Positions 14,628 to 21,715 of a stretch of DNA of 23,869 nucleotides are shown here, piece after piece. Both the position numbers and the translations under genes were made by a program. Location: NCBI GenBank assembly GCA_900549345.1, contig UROC01000023.1, positions 1 to 23,869 of the forward strand, read 5' to 3'. The notes beneath the pieces were generated by a model that saw only the letters and a program-made list of their open reading frames with translations, had not been told where the DNA came from and made no database searches. This DNA comes from an uncultured Collinsella sp. GTDB lineage: Bacteria; Actinomycetota; Coriobacteriia; Coriobacteriales; Coriobacteriaceae. Within the stretch, counting starts at the first letter, position 1; every line of letters begins with the position of its first letter.

Positions 14628-16082
14628 ATGGCTCATATCGCAACCAATCCGTATCTGCCGGGATGGGAGTATATCCCCGATGGCGAACCGCATGTCTTTG
14701 GTGACCGAGTCTACGTGTATGGAAGCCATGACGCACCCGAGGGCACCGCATACTGCCCGGGTGACTACGTGTGCTGGTCAGCTCCGGTGGACGATCTGGG
14801 CTCCTGGACGTTTGAGGGGACCATCTGGCGCAAAGAGGATGACCCGGCCAATGTCGATCGAACCGGGTACGGCGCGCCCGATGTGTGCCGGGGTGCCGAC
14901 GGGCGGTTCTATCTGTATTACTTCACGCTAAGCATGACGAGCGGTTGCATCATGTCGGTCGCCGTGTGCGATGAGCCGGCGGGACGCTACCGCTATCTGG
15001 GCCCTATTGCCAAGCCCGACGGCTCGCCGTTTGCGGGCGAGGAGGGCTGGGGTATGCCCTTTGACCCGGCAGTCCTTCCCTGCGGGGACGGGGGTTGCTG
15101 GCTCTACTATGGGTTTGGCGCCAAGAAGCCGAGCTCGCGCATGCCCGCATGTTCCATGGAGGGCGGCTACGTGGTGCGGCTCGGCGCCGATATGCGCACG
15201 ATGGCTGCGGCACCCAAGCATCTGGCTCCGGCAGTGACGCAGGCGGCGGACACGGGTTTTGAAGGGCATGCCTTCTTTGAGGCCTCGAGCATCCGCGTGC
15301 TCGACGGGCGCTACTACTTTGTCTACTCGAGCGAAAACGGACATGAGCTCTGCTGGGCCACGATGCCAACGCCGGAAGGTCCGGTAACCTACGGCGGCGT
15401 GCTCGTTTCCAACGGCGATGTGGGCCTGCCCGGGCACGAGGCCGAGGACGCCGCTGTGATGGACCTGGGCAACAACCATGGCGGCATGGCGCGCATTGCC
15501 GGGCGCGACTACATCTTCTATCACCGTCATACGCACGGTGCGCAGCACGCGCGCCAGGGGTGCGCTGAGCCCATCGAGATTGCTTCCGATGGACATATCG
15601 AACAAGTAGAGATAACGAGCTGTGGGCTCAATGGCGGAGCGCTTCCTTGCGGGCGCGCGTACCCGGCGAGTATTTGCTGCTACTTGGTGGGGCCGGCCGG
15701 CGCGGTTCACTATTCCGGCAATCTGGAAATCGCCGATAACCATCCGGTGATTACCCAGGAAGTCGATGCGGGCTGTGTGACTTCGGCACGTACCCATGTG
15801 GCCAACCTCTGCGATGGAGCGGGCGTGGGCTACAAATACCTGGCGTTTTCCGGTGCGGAGCGCACGGTGGAGCTCGAGGTGCGCGGGGATCTTGCCGGTG
15901 TGGTGAGTGTACGCTTGGACGCGCCGGATGGCGCTGAGTTGACGCGCGTCGAGCTCGTACCAGGCGAGGGCTGGTGCACGGTGGTCGCATCCCTGACGAA
16001 GACCGTTGCCGGTGACCATGCACTCTACCTGGCTATCGAGGGCGTCGGTTCGGTCGATCTCGCCTCGTTTGCCGTCCTTTAA
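14628..16082 (+). CDS. Glycoside hydrolase family 43 protein with C-terminal CBM6-like domain
   Basis: A 484-residue enzyme with a five-bladed beta-propeller GH43 domain (about 5-330). It starts NPYLPGWEY, with acidic candidates for the base at Asp18/Glu20. GAPDV (Asp85) and the FDPAVL block (Asp146) are the conserved propeller aspartates, and HAFFEASSI places the acid at Glu218. GH43 enzymes are beta-xylosidases or alpha-L-arabinofuranosidases, sometimes exo-galactanases; the sequence does not decide which. The last 110 or so residues form a CBM6-like beta-sandwich beginning near VTSARTHVANLCDGAGVGYKYL. No signal peptide is present, so it is cytoplasmic. AGGAGGGG lies 8 nt before the ATG. 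Between a GH3 and a GH35-like gene, it probably removes pentose side residues from imported oligosaccharides. Confidence 0.9.
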   Translation: MAHIATNPYLPGWEYIPDGEPHVFGDRVYVYGSHDAPEGTAYCPGDYVCWSAPVDDLGSWTFEGTIWRKEDDPANVDRTGYGAPDVCRGADGRFYLYYFTLSMTSGCIMSVAVCDEPAGRYRYLGPIAKPDGSPFAGEEGWGMPFDPAVLPCGDGGCWLYYGFGAKKPSSRMPACSMEGGYVVRLGADMRTMAAAPKHLAPAVTQAADTGFEGHAFFEASSIRVLDGRYYFVYSSENGHELCWATMPTPEGPVTYGGVLVSNGDVGLPGHEAEDAAVMDLGNNHGGMARIAGRDYIFYHRHTHGAQHARQGCAEPIEIASDGHIEQVEITSCGLNGGALPCGRAYPASICCYLVGPAGAVHYSGNLEIADNHPVITQEVDAGCVTSARTHVANLCDGAGVGYKYLAFSGAERTVELEVRGDLAGVVSVRLDAPDGAELTRVELVPGEGWCTVVASLTKTVAGDHALYLAIEGVGSVDLASFAVL

Positions 16083-16109
16083 CCCATCTCCCATCGGAGG
16101 GGCGGGCTC

Positions 16110-16148
16110 GCACGGACGACAGGTAGGCCCTGGTCGCGCGTCCGGTGC
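16110..16148 (+). repeat. Stem-loop in the GH43-GH35 spacer
   Basis: GCACGGACG (16110-16118) pairs with CGTCC-G-GTGC (16139-16148) with one bulged G. Inside it CAGG and CCTG can form a second small stem. No T-run follows. It sits 28 nt after the GH43 stop and resembles other spacers of the locus in being structured but not terminator-like. Confidence 0.55.
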
Positions 16149-16204
16149 TCTCAACACGGCTCGGCCCTCAGGGGGTTGAAACAAAACGGAAGAATGGAGT
16201 TGCC

Positions 16205-17803
16205 ATGGCGGAGATTCCGCAGTTGTACACCTGTGCTGGCGGCGGGCAACGCCTGATGGTGGACGGCCGGCCCTATACGCTGTTTGCGGGCGAGTGCCAT
16301 AACTCCGCCTCGGGTGGGCGCCGCGCTTTTGCGGATGCTCTCGATCGCGCGCGGGCGCTCGGTATGAATACCGTGCTCGCCCCGGTTACCTGGGAGCTTT
16401 TGGAGCCCGCAGAGGGCGAGTTTGACTTTGGCCAAGTGGACATGATGCTCGAGCTTGCCCGCGAGCGCGGGCTGCACCTGGGCGTGCTGTGGTTTGGCGC
16501 GTACAAAAATGCGCAGTGCTACTATGCGCCCGCGTGGGTCAAACGCGATATCGAGCGTTTTCGCCGTGCGCAGATGGTGCCCGGGCAGAACAAGGTTCGC
16601 TATGCCGAGTTCCATAACTTTGAGATCACGGCGCTTTCGCTCTATTGCGAGGAGACGCGCGCGGCGGATGCCGGCGCCTACGCGGCTTTGATGGCGCACC
16701 TGCGCGAGGTGGATGCGCAAGATCATACGGTGATACTCGTGCAGGTAGAAAACGAGTGCGGCCAGATGGTCGCGGCACGTGAGCACTCGCCTTGGGCGGA
16801 TGCCGCCTTTGCGGAGAGCGTGCCTACGGAGCTGATCGAGGCGCTTGCGGTCGATCCTACCTCCCTGGCGTCTGAGCTTGCGGAAGCCCTTGAAGCGGGC
16901 GCCGGCTCTGGTTCGTGGGAACAGGTTTTTGGCGAGCATGCCGAGGAGATGTTTACCACCTACCACATGGCTCGCTACGTGGAGACGGTCGCCGCAGCGG
17001 GCCGCGCCGAGCATCCGCTGCCCACGGCCTGCAATTGCTGGCTCGACAAGGGTTACAAGCCTGGGCGCTTTCCCACAGGCGGTCCCAACCTGCGCGTGAT
17101 GGGCGTGTGGAAGCATGCCGCCCCGAGCATCGACATGCTGGGCCCCGATATCTACATCCCGGCGTTTTGCAAGGTCTGCGACGGATATGCGTGCGAGGAC
17201 AACCCGCTCTTTATCCCCGAGACCGCGACGCACGCCTACGCCGCCGCGCGCCAGGTCTGGGCGGTGGCCCATCACCATGCCCTGTGCTTCGCTCCTTTTG
17301 GCTACGAGGAGATGGGCGAGCCCTTTGGCGATTCGGCGGGTATTCTCTTTGGCATGGATACGAGCGACCCCGCTTTGCTCACGCCTCAGGACCGGGAGGA
17401 ATATGCGGAGGTCACGCGTGGGCTGGCTCAGTTATTTGAACTTGCCGAGGACGATGCCGCGTACGCGACGCTCGATGCCGTGACGAGTGAGGTGGCAGCC
17501 GAGGGCCTGCTCGATATGGGTTCCATAGCAATTAAGGTGAGCTTTGATGAGGGTGCCCTGCCCGGTGCGTGTGCGGCCCTTCGCGCCGCCGACGGCGCCG
17601 TGTACCTGCTTGCGCTTCGTTGCGGCTTGGCGCTCGAGTCGCACGCGGCGGGTGAGCCGCATGTGGATGTGGCGTCGCTCGAGACGGGGACCGTTGAGAA
17701 CGGCGCGTGGGTGCGCGACTGTCGTCTCAACGGCGACGAGGTCGCCATTATGCGCTATAGCTCTCCCGTGCTTCTTCGTTTGGAGGCCATCACGTACGCT
17801 TAG
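16205..17803 (+). CDS. GH35-type beta-galactosidase-like glycosidase (clan GH-A, DUF5597-like C-terminus)
   Basis: A 532-residue glycosidase with a TIM-barrel of clan GH-A. The opening LMVDGRPYTLFAGECHNS and NTVLAPVTWELLEPAEGEFDF (about 55-75) are typical of GH35 and related GH42-like enzymes. The acid/base is Glu184 in ILVQVENECGQ and the nucleophile is Glu339 in NPLFIPETA. The DIYIPAF block before it and a beta-rich C-terminal region (about 430-532) match the DUF5597-containing GH35-like proteins. It lacks a signal peptide and most of the extra domains of secreted GH35 enzymes. The ATG at 16205 is chosen because TGGAG is 5 nt upstream and the family start follows; the open frame begins at 16145. 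A beta-galactosidase activity is the family default, but substrates vary. Confidence 0.82.
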   Translation: MAEIPQLYTCAGGGQRLMVDGRPYTLFAGECHNSASGGRRAFADALDRARALGMNTVLAPVTWELLEPAEGEFDFGQVDMMLELARERGLHLGVLWFGAYKNAQCYYAPAWVKRDIERFRRAQMVPGQNKVRYAEFHNFEITALSLYCEETRAADAGAYAALMAHLREVDAQDHTVILVQVENECGQMVAAREHSPWADAAFAESVPTELIEALAVDPTSLASELAEALEAGAGSGSWEQVFGEHAEEMFTTYHMARYVETVAAAGRAEHPLPTACNCWLDKGYKPGRFPTGGPNLRVMGVWKHAAPSIDMLGPDIYIPAFCKVCDGYACEDNPLFIPETATHAYAAARQVWAVAHHHALCFAPFGYEEMGEPFGDSAGILFGMDTSDPALLTPQDREEYAEVTRGLAQLFELAEDDAAYATLDAVTSEVAAEGLLDMGSIAIKVSFDEGALPGACAALRAADGAVYLLALRCGLALESHAAGEPHVDVASLETGTVENGAWVRDCRLNGDEVAIMRYSSPVLLRLEAITYA

Positions 17804-17985
17804 CCGCAGTCATTGCCGCCCGGCCCCTCACTTCCTTTCCTTCCCGGGGACGGGTTCCTGTGGAGGAAAAACTTCGAGAGGCGAACCTGTTGCCAGGGGA
17901 GGAAGCGAGGTATCAGGAAGTGTCAGTCGCTGCGGGCGGATGAGGCCGTTGGGGCGAAAAGAAGTGTCGGCCTGCGTCGTTGCCG

Positions 17986-18014
17986 TTGAGTAGCGCGCTG
18001 CTTACGGGGATACT
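17986..18014 (+). promoter_or_regulatory. Candidate internal promoter for the GH1 gene
   Basis: TTGAGT (17986-17991) and GATACT (18009-18014) each match the sigma-70 consensus at 4 of 6 positions and are exactly 17 nt apart. The hit is 36 nt before the GH1 ATG. With a 247-nt spacer before it, the GH1 gene may be partly independent of the upstream genes. Confidence 0.5.
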
Positions 18015-18050
18015 GAAACCACGACAAACAGCGTGTGAAAGGATTGATGC

Positions 18051-19481
18051 ATGGCTTTCCGTAAAGACTTCCTGTGGGGCGGCGCGACGGCTGCCAACCA
18101 GTGCGAGGGCGCTTACGACGTGGATGGCCGCGGCCTGGCCAACGTGGACGTGGCGCCGCACGGCCCCGAGCGCTATGCGGTGGTCTCCGGCCAGCGCAAG
18201 ATGCTCGACTTCGAGGACGGCTATTACTACCCCGCGCAGACCGGCATCGATTTCTATCACCACTACAAGGAGGACATCGCCCTCTTTGCCGAGATGGGCT
18301 TTAAGACCTTCCGCATGAGCCTGGCCTGGACCCGTATCTTCCCCAACGGCGACGAGACTGAGCCCAACGAGGCCGGCCTGGCTTTTTACGAGGACGTGTT
18401 CCGCGAGTGCCAGGCGCACGGCATCGAGCCGCTCGTGACCATCACGCACTTCGACTGCCCGATTCACCTTATCAAGGAGTACGGCGGCTGGCGCAACCGC
18501 AAGCTCATCGACTTCTACAAGAACCTCGCGACCACGATCTTCACCCGCTACAAGGGCCTGGTAAAGTACTGGCTCACCTTCAACGAGATCAATATGATCC
18601 TGCACCTACCGTTTATGGGTGCCGGTCTGGTCTTTGAGGAGGGCGAGAACAAGGAGGCCGTCGAGTACCTGGCCGCCCACAACGAGCTCGTCGCCAGCGC
18701 TTGGGCAACCAAGATCGCTCACGAGATCGACCCTGAGGTCAAGATCGGTTGCATGCTTGCCGCAGGTAGCTACTACCCCTACAGCTGCCGTCCGGGCGAT
18801 GTGCGCCAGGCGCAGATTGACAACCAGAGTAACTATTTCTTCGTCGACGTTCAGAGCCGCGGCTACTACCCGGCCTATGCCGTCAAGAAGCTCGAGCGTT
18901 TGGGCATCGATGTGGGCATGACGGATGAAGACCGCGAGATCCTGGCCGCCAACACCGTCGACTTCATCAGCTTTAGCTATTACAGCACCCGTTGCTCCGC
19001 CGGTGCCGATAACCCCGATGTCGAGCGCACCCAGGGCAACGCCTTCGCCGGCGCCAAGAACCCCTACCTGCAGGAGAGCCAGTGGGGCTGGGCCATCGAT
19101 CCGCTGGGCTTCCGCATCACCCTCAACGACCTGTACGACCGTTATCAGAAGCCGCTGTTTGTGGTCGAGAACGGTCTGGGCGCCAAGGATGTTGTCGAGG
19201 AGGATGGCTCCATCAACGACGACTACCGTATCGACTACCTGCGCCAGCATATCGCCGCGATGCGCGATGCGGTGACCGAGGACGGCGTTGACCTGCTGGG
19301 CTACACCACCTGGGGCCCGATCGACCTGGTGTCTGCCGGCACGGGCGAGATGTCCAAGCGCTACGGCTTTATCTATGTCGACCGCGATGATGCGGGCAAC
19401 GGCACCCTCAAGCGTTCCAAAAAGAAGAGCTTTGACTGGTACAAGCATGTCATTGAAACGAATGGTGAGGATCTGTCCTAA
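18051..19481 (+). CDS. GH1 6-phospho-beta-glucosidase
   Basis: A 476-residue GH1 enzyme of normal length. It begins FRKDFLWGGATAANQCEGAY, the standard GH1 opening. The acid/base is Glu179 in YWLTFNEIN and the nucleophile Glu373 in LFVVENGLG. The late segment VSAGTGEMSKRYGFIYVD (about 427-443) has the Ser...Lys-x-Tyr arrangement that binds the 6-phosphate, so it hydrolyses phosphorylated beta-glucosides made by the PTS rather than free cellobiose. It would release glucose-6-phosphate and an aglycone or sugar in the cytoplasm. GAAAGGA is 8 nt before the ATG. It is the last gene of the locus and is followed by a strong terminator. It is the most direct catabolic partner of the EIIBC gene. Confidence 0.93.
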   Translation: MAFRKDFLWGGATAANQCEGAYDVDGRGLANVDVAPHGPERYAVVSGQRKMLDFEDGYYYPAQTGIDFYHHYKEDIALFAEMGFKTFRMSLAWTRIFPNGDETEPNEAGLAFYEDVFRECQAHGIEPLVTITHFDCPIHLIKEYGGWRNRKLIDFYKNLATTIFTRYKGLVKYWLTFNEINMILHLPFMGAGLVFEEGENKEAVEYLAAHNELVASAWATKIAHEIDPEVKIGCMLAAGSYYPYSCRPGDVRQAQIDNQSNYFFVDVQSRGYYPAYAVKKLERLGIDVGMTDEDREILAANTVDFISFSYYSTRCSAGADNPDVERTQGNAFAGAKNPYLQESQWGWAIDPLGFRITLNDLYDRYQKPLFVVENGLGAKDVVEEDGSINDDYRIDYLRQHIAAMRDAVTEDGVDLLGYTTWGPIDLVSAGTGEMSKRYGFIYVDRDDAGNGTLKRSKKKSFDWYKHVIETNGEDLS

Positions 19482-19517
19482 GGAAGCCGAGACACTCAAC
19501 TTCAGAGTTTCCTAACC

Positions 19518-19556
19518 AAAACGCCCGGCGAGCAGTTAATGCCCGCCGGGCGTTTT
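19518..19556 (+). terminator. Strong rho-independent terminator ending the glycoside locus
   Basis: AAAACGCCCGGCG (19518-19530) pairs perfectly with CGCCGGGCGTTTT (19544-19556) across a 13-nt loop and is followed by more A/T. The A-tract and T-tract on the two sides would let it work in both directions. It lies 36 nt after the GH1 stop codon. Confidence 0.93.
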
Positions 19557-19572
19557 ATTAAAAGAAGTGAAA

Positions 19573-19603
19573 GCACTCATTGGGGACGTACTTAAATGAG
19601 TGC
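19573..19603. repeat. Hairpin element, copy 1 (conserved loop GGGGACGTACTTA)
   Basis: GCACTCATT (19573-19581) pairs perfectly with AATGAGTGC (19595-19603) around a 13-nt loop. The loop is repeated with a single change in copy 2 at 19714-19744, while the outer four stem base pairs differ. It resembles palindromic repeats near Y1 (RAYT-type) transposases, but no such gene is present. Confidence 0.8.
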
Positions 19604-19612
19604 CCGCAGAAT

Positions 19613-19676
19613 GAGAGTGGATAATCTCCCGTTTTTAGCCTGTTTGTGGGCTCAAAGTGGGAGATTATCCACTCTC
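19613..19676. repeat. Perfect 18-bp inverted repeat
   Basis: GAGAGTGGATAATCTCCC (19613-19630) and its exact reverse complement (19659-19676) flank a 28-nt loop that contains a smaller AGCC/GGCT stem. No T-run follows on either side. It lies between the two conserved-loop hairpins and could form a large cruciform or RNA hairpin. Function unknown. Confidence 0.85.
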
Positions 19677-19713
19677 GCCATTTGGGCGTCCAAAAATCCT
19701 CGCTCGTTTTGTC

Positions 19714-19744
19714 TTAGTCATTGGGGACGTTCTTAAACGACTAG
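19714..19744. repeat. Hairpin element, copy 2 (conserved loop GGGGACGTTCTTA)
   Basis: TTAGTCATT (19714-19722) pairs with AAACGACTAG (19735-19744) using one mismatch and one wobble; the 13-nt loop is 19723-19735. An overlapping exact palindrome CGACTAGTCG (19738-19747) lies at its right edge. GGGACGT (19724-19730) can instead pair with ACGTCCC (19754-19760), an alternative fold. Confidence 0.7.
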
Positions 19745-19814
19745 TCGCTGGCGACGTCCCTCGCCGTCGGCGGATTTTGGGACATGTGGCCCGCTTTTTG
19801 AGCCTGCCTGTCGG

Positions 19815-19820
19815 TACACT
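19815..19820 (+). promoter_or_regulatory. Candidate -10 element of the sensor operon
   Basis: TACACT sits 9 nt before the ATG at 19830. No -35 match stands at the right distance. If used, the transcript would start at or very near the start codon, giving a leaderless message, which would explain the missing ribosome site there. Confidence 0.3.
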
Positions 19821-19829
19821 AAAAGCACT

Positions 19830-21713
19830 ATGGGTACCCGCGAGCGACATATCGGCCACGCGGCCGCCCGGACCGCGCCGGTTGCGGATCCCAGGGGCGG
19901 CAGGCTCTTCGCCATGCCGCGATTCCTTGTTGGCATAACGCATCGTGTATACCGCCGCCGCGTCTTCGCTATCGCCGGTGTCACCACTGTGCTATTCCTT
20001 ATATTTTTGGCAGTCTTGCCGGCGTTGTTCGCCTCCGATTTCAAGCTTTCCAACACCACGCCCGTCTATGGTGAGGTGTCCGAAGAAGTCGTGGACGCAC
20101 TCGTCCATTCGAGCTCTCTCCCGCTGCTTGTCGCCGCAATTGCATTTTCGATCTGGGGCGTGCTGGTCTATCTGCGCTGTTTGGACTATGCGTTGCGCCG
20201 TCGCCTTGTTGCCATCGCTGCCATTTGCGCCCTGTGGATGATCGAGGTCATCCTCAAATATAAGTCGTTCACGCCGTTCTATGCCACCGTGCTGTGGTAC
20301 CTGTACTACGTGCCCATGACGCTCATTCCGCTGATCTACCAGCTGTGCGGCCTGCGCCTCGCGGGTTTGGAACAGCATCGTATGGGGCGTCGGTACCGCA
20401 CCGTTTTGTGGGCCATGGCCGTCCTGCTTATCGGCTTTGTGCTCACTAACGATGTGCATCAGCAGGTCTTCCACTTCGATCGATCGAGTGGAACCTGGAG
20501 CAACGATTACACATACGGTTGGGGCTACGGTGCCGTTCTGGTATGGACAGCCTTTAACTTTGTGGCCTTTTTTATCCTGGTTGGTCGATCCTCGTCCTTT
20601 CGCATCCAGCGTTTCTCGGGCACGGCGGCGCTCGTACTGCTGGGTGGCGCATTCTTTGCCATCTCGTATGCTCTGCGCGTGCCCTGGGCATGGAGGCTCA
20701 ACTTTTCGCTCGTCTATTGCGTCCTGTGCGTGGTGGCGATGGAAATCTGTCTCGATTGCGGTGTCATTCCGTCGTATCACGACATCGCCGGCATCTTCGA
20801 CACCTTGCCGCTCGACCTCAAAGTTCTAACGCGCGACCTGCAGGAGGTCTATGCCACGCCGGTGTCAAAGCCAATGCCGGTAGGCGTGCGCGAGGAGTTG
20901 CGGACCCAGGAGCACGGCCGCGCCCATGCCTTTGCCGTGGCGTCCGATCCCGATGTGATGTATCGTGCCTTTCCGCTGCTGGGAGGATCGGCCCTGCTGG
21001 CCCAAGATGTATCGGAACTCAACGAGCTCAATCGTGAACTGGCGCATCGGCGCATGGAGCTGCAGCGCCAAAACGAGCTGCTTGCCGCCGACTACGACCT
21101 TAAGACGCACCTGGCAGATCAAGAGGCCGAGACCCTGCTGGTCCAAGACGTGGACCAGGCGCTTGCTCGCGCGCTCGAAGAGATATACGACTTGCTGAGC
21201 TTGCTGCCGCCGTTGACCGATGAGGCATCTTCGCACGAGCGCTACCGCATGCTGCAGCGTGCCAAGATGCTCGTCGCCTATTGCAAACGCAAGGGGTCGC
21301 TCACGTTGGCACAGCACGGGGAGAGCGGTTTTGACCGCGATCGTATCCAACTGATCGCCAACGAGCTGGCAAGTGACCTGCGCACCGTCGATGTCGATTG
21401 CGCCTCGATTATTGCCATACGGCACCCGATGCACGCCAGTGCGGTAAGCGCGCTGTACGACTGCGTGTATGACTTTGCGTTTTTTGCCTACGCCACCGAT
21501 CATCCGGCGCTTATGTATCACCTGAGTGACCACGATCGGTGCAGCGTCGAGTTGCGTGCCACGCTTTTCTCCAACGACGAGGAGGATCTTTCGCAGACAC
21601 CCGCTGCGCAAGAGCTCGAAAGCGCTTTGCAAGGGCGCAACGTGGCATATCGCCTTGAGGGCGAGCCCGGCCAGCTGCGCATGATCGTGTTGATGCCGCG
21701 GGCGGGTGAGTGA
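19830..21713 (+). CDS. 7TM-type membrane sensor with a degenerate histidine-kinase-like C-terminus
   Basis: A 627-residue protein. About eight hydrophobic segments fill residues 44-320, and motifs such as LTNDVHQQVFHF and YTYGWGYGAVLVW match the N-terminal 7TM sensor region found on some histidine kinases. A coiled-coil-like stretch (about 392-430, NELNRELAHRRMELQRQNELL) leads to a cytoplasmic region of about 190 residues. That region has the general order of a dimerisation and ATPase module but no recognisable phospho-acceptor His box and no Asn-box or glycine boxes. It is therefore probably a pseudokinase that works with the next gene's product. The ATG at 19830 has no ribosome site; an alternative start is the ATG at 19914, preceded by a GGCAGG-type site. 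The stop overlaps the next gene's possible GTG start, so translation is coupled. Confidence 0.75.
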   Translation: MGTRERHIGHAAARTAPVADPRGGRLFAMPRFLVGITHRVYRRRVFAIAGVTTVLFLIFLAVLPALFASDFKLSNTTPVYGEVSEEVVDALVHSSSLPLLVAAIAFSIWGVLVYLRCLDYALRRRLVAIAAICALWMIEVILKYKSFTPFYATVLWYLYYVPMTLIPLIYQLCGLRLAGLEQHRMGRRYRTVLWAMAVLLIGFVLTNDVHQQVFHFDRSSGTWSNDYTYGWGYGAVLVWTAFNFVAFFILVGRSSSFRIQRFSGTAALVLLGGAFFAISYALRVPWAWRLNFSLVYCVLCVVAMEICLDCGVIPSYHDIAGIFDTLPLDLKVLTRDLQEVYATPVSKPMPVGVREELRTQEHGRAHAFAVASDPDVMYRAFPLLGGSALLAQDVSELNELNRELAHRRMELQRQNELLAADYDLKTHLADQEAETLLVQDVDQALARALEEIYDLLSLLPPLTDEASSHERYRMLQRAKMLVAYCKRKGSLTLAQHGESGFDRDRIQLIANELASDLRTVDVDCASIIAIRHPMHASAVSALYDCVYDFAFFAYATDHPALMYHLSDHDRCSVELRATLFSNDEEDLSQTPAAQELESALQGRNVAYRLEGEPGQLRMIVLMPRAGE

Positions 21714-21715
21714 CG

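Noticed and set aside
16151..17278. 375-codon - strand open frame opposite the GH35-like gene
   Set aside because: Antisense shadow; no motif, and the opposite frame has both catalytic glutamates in conserved blocks.
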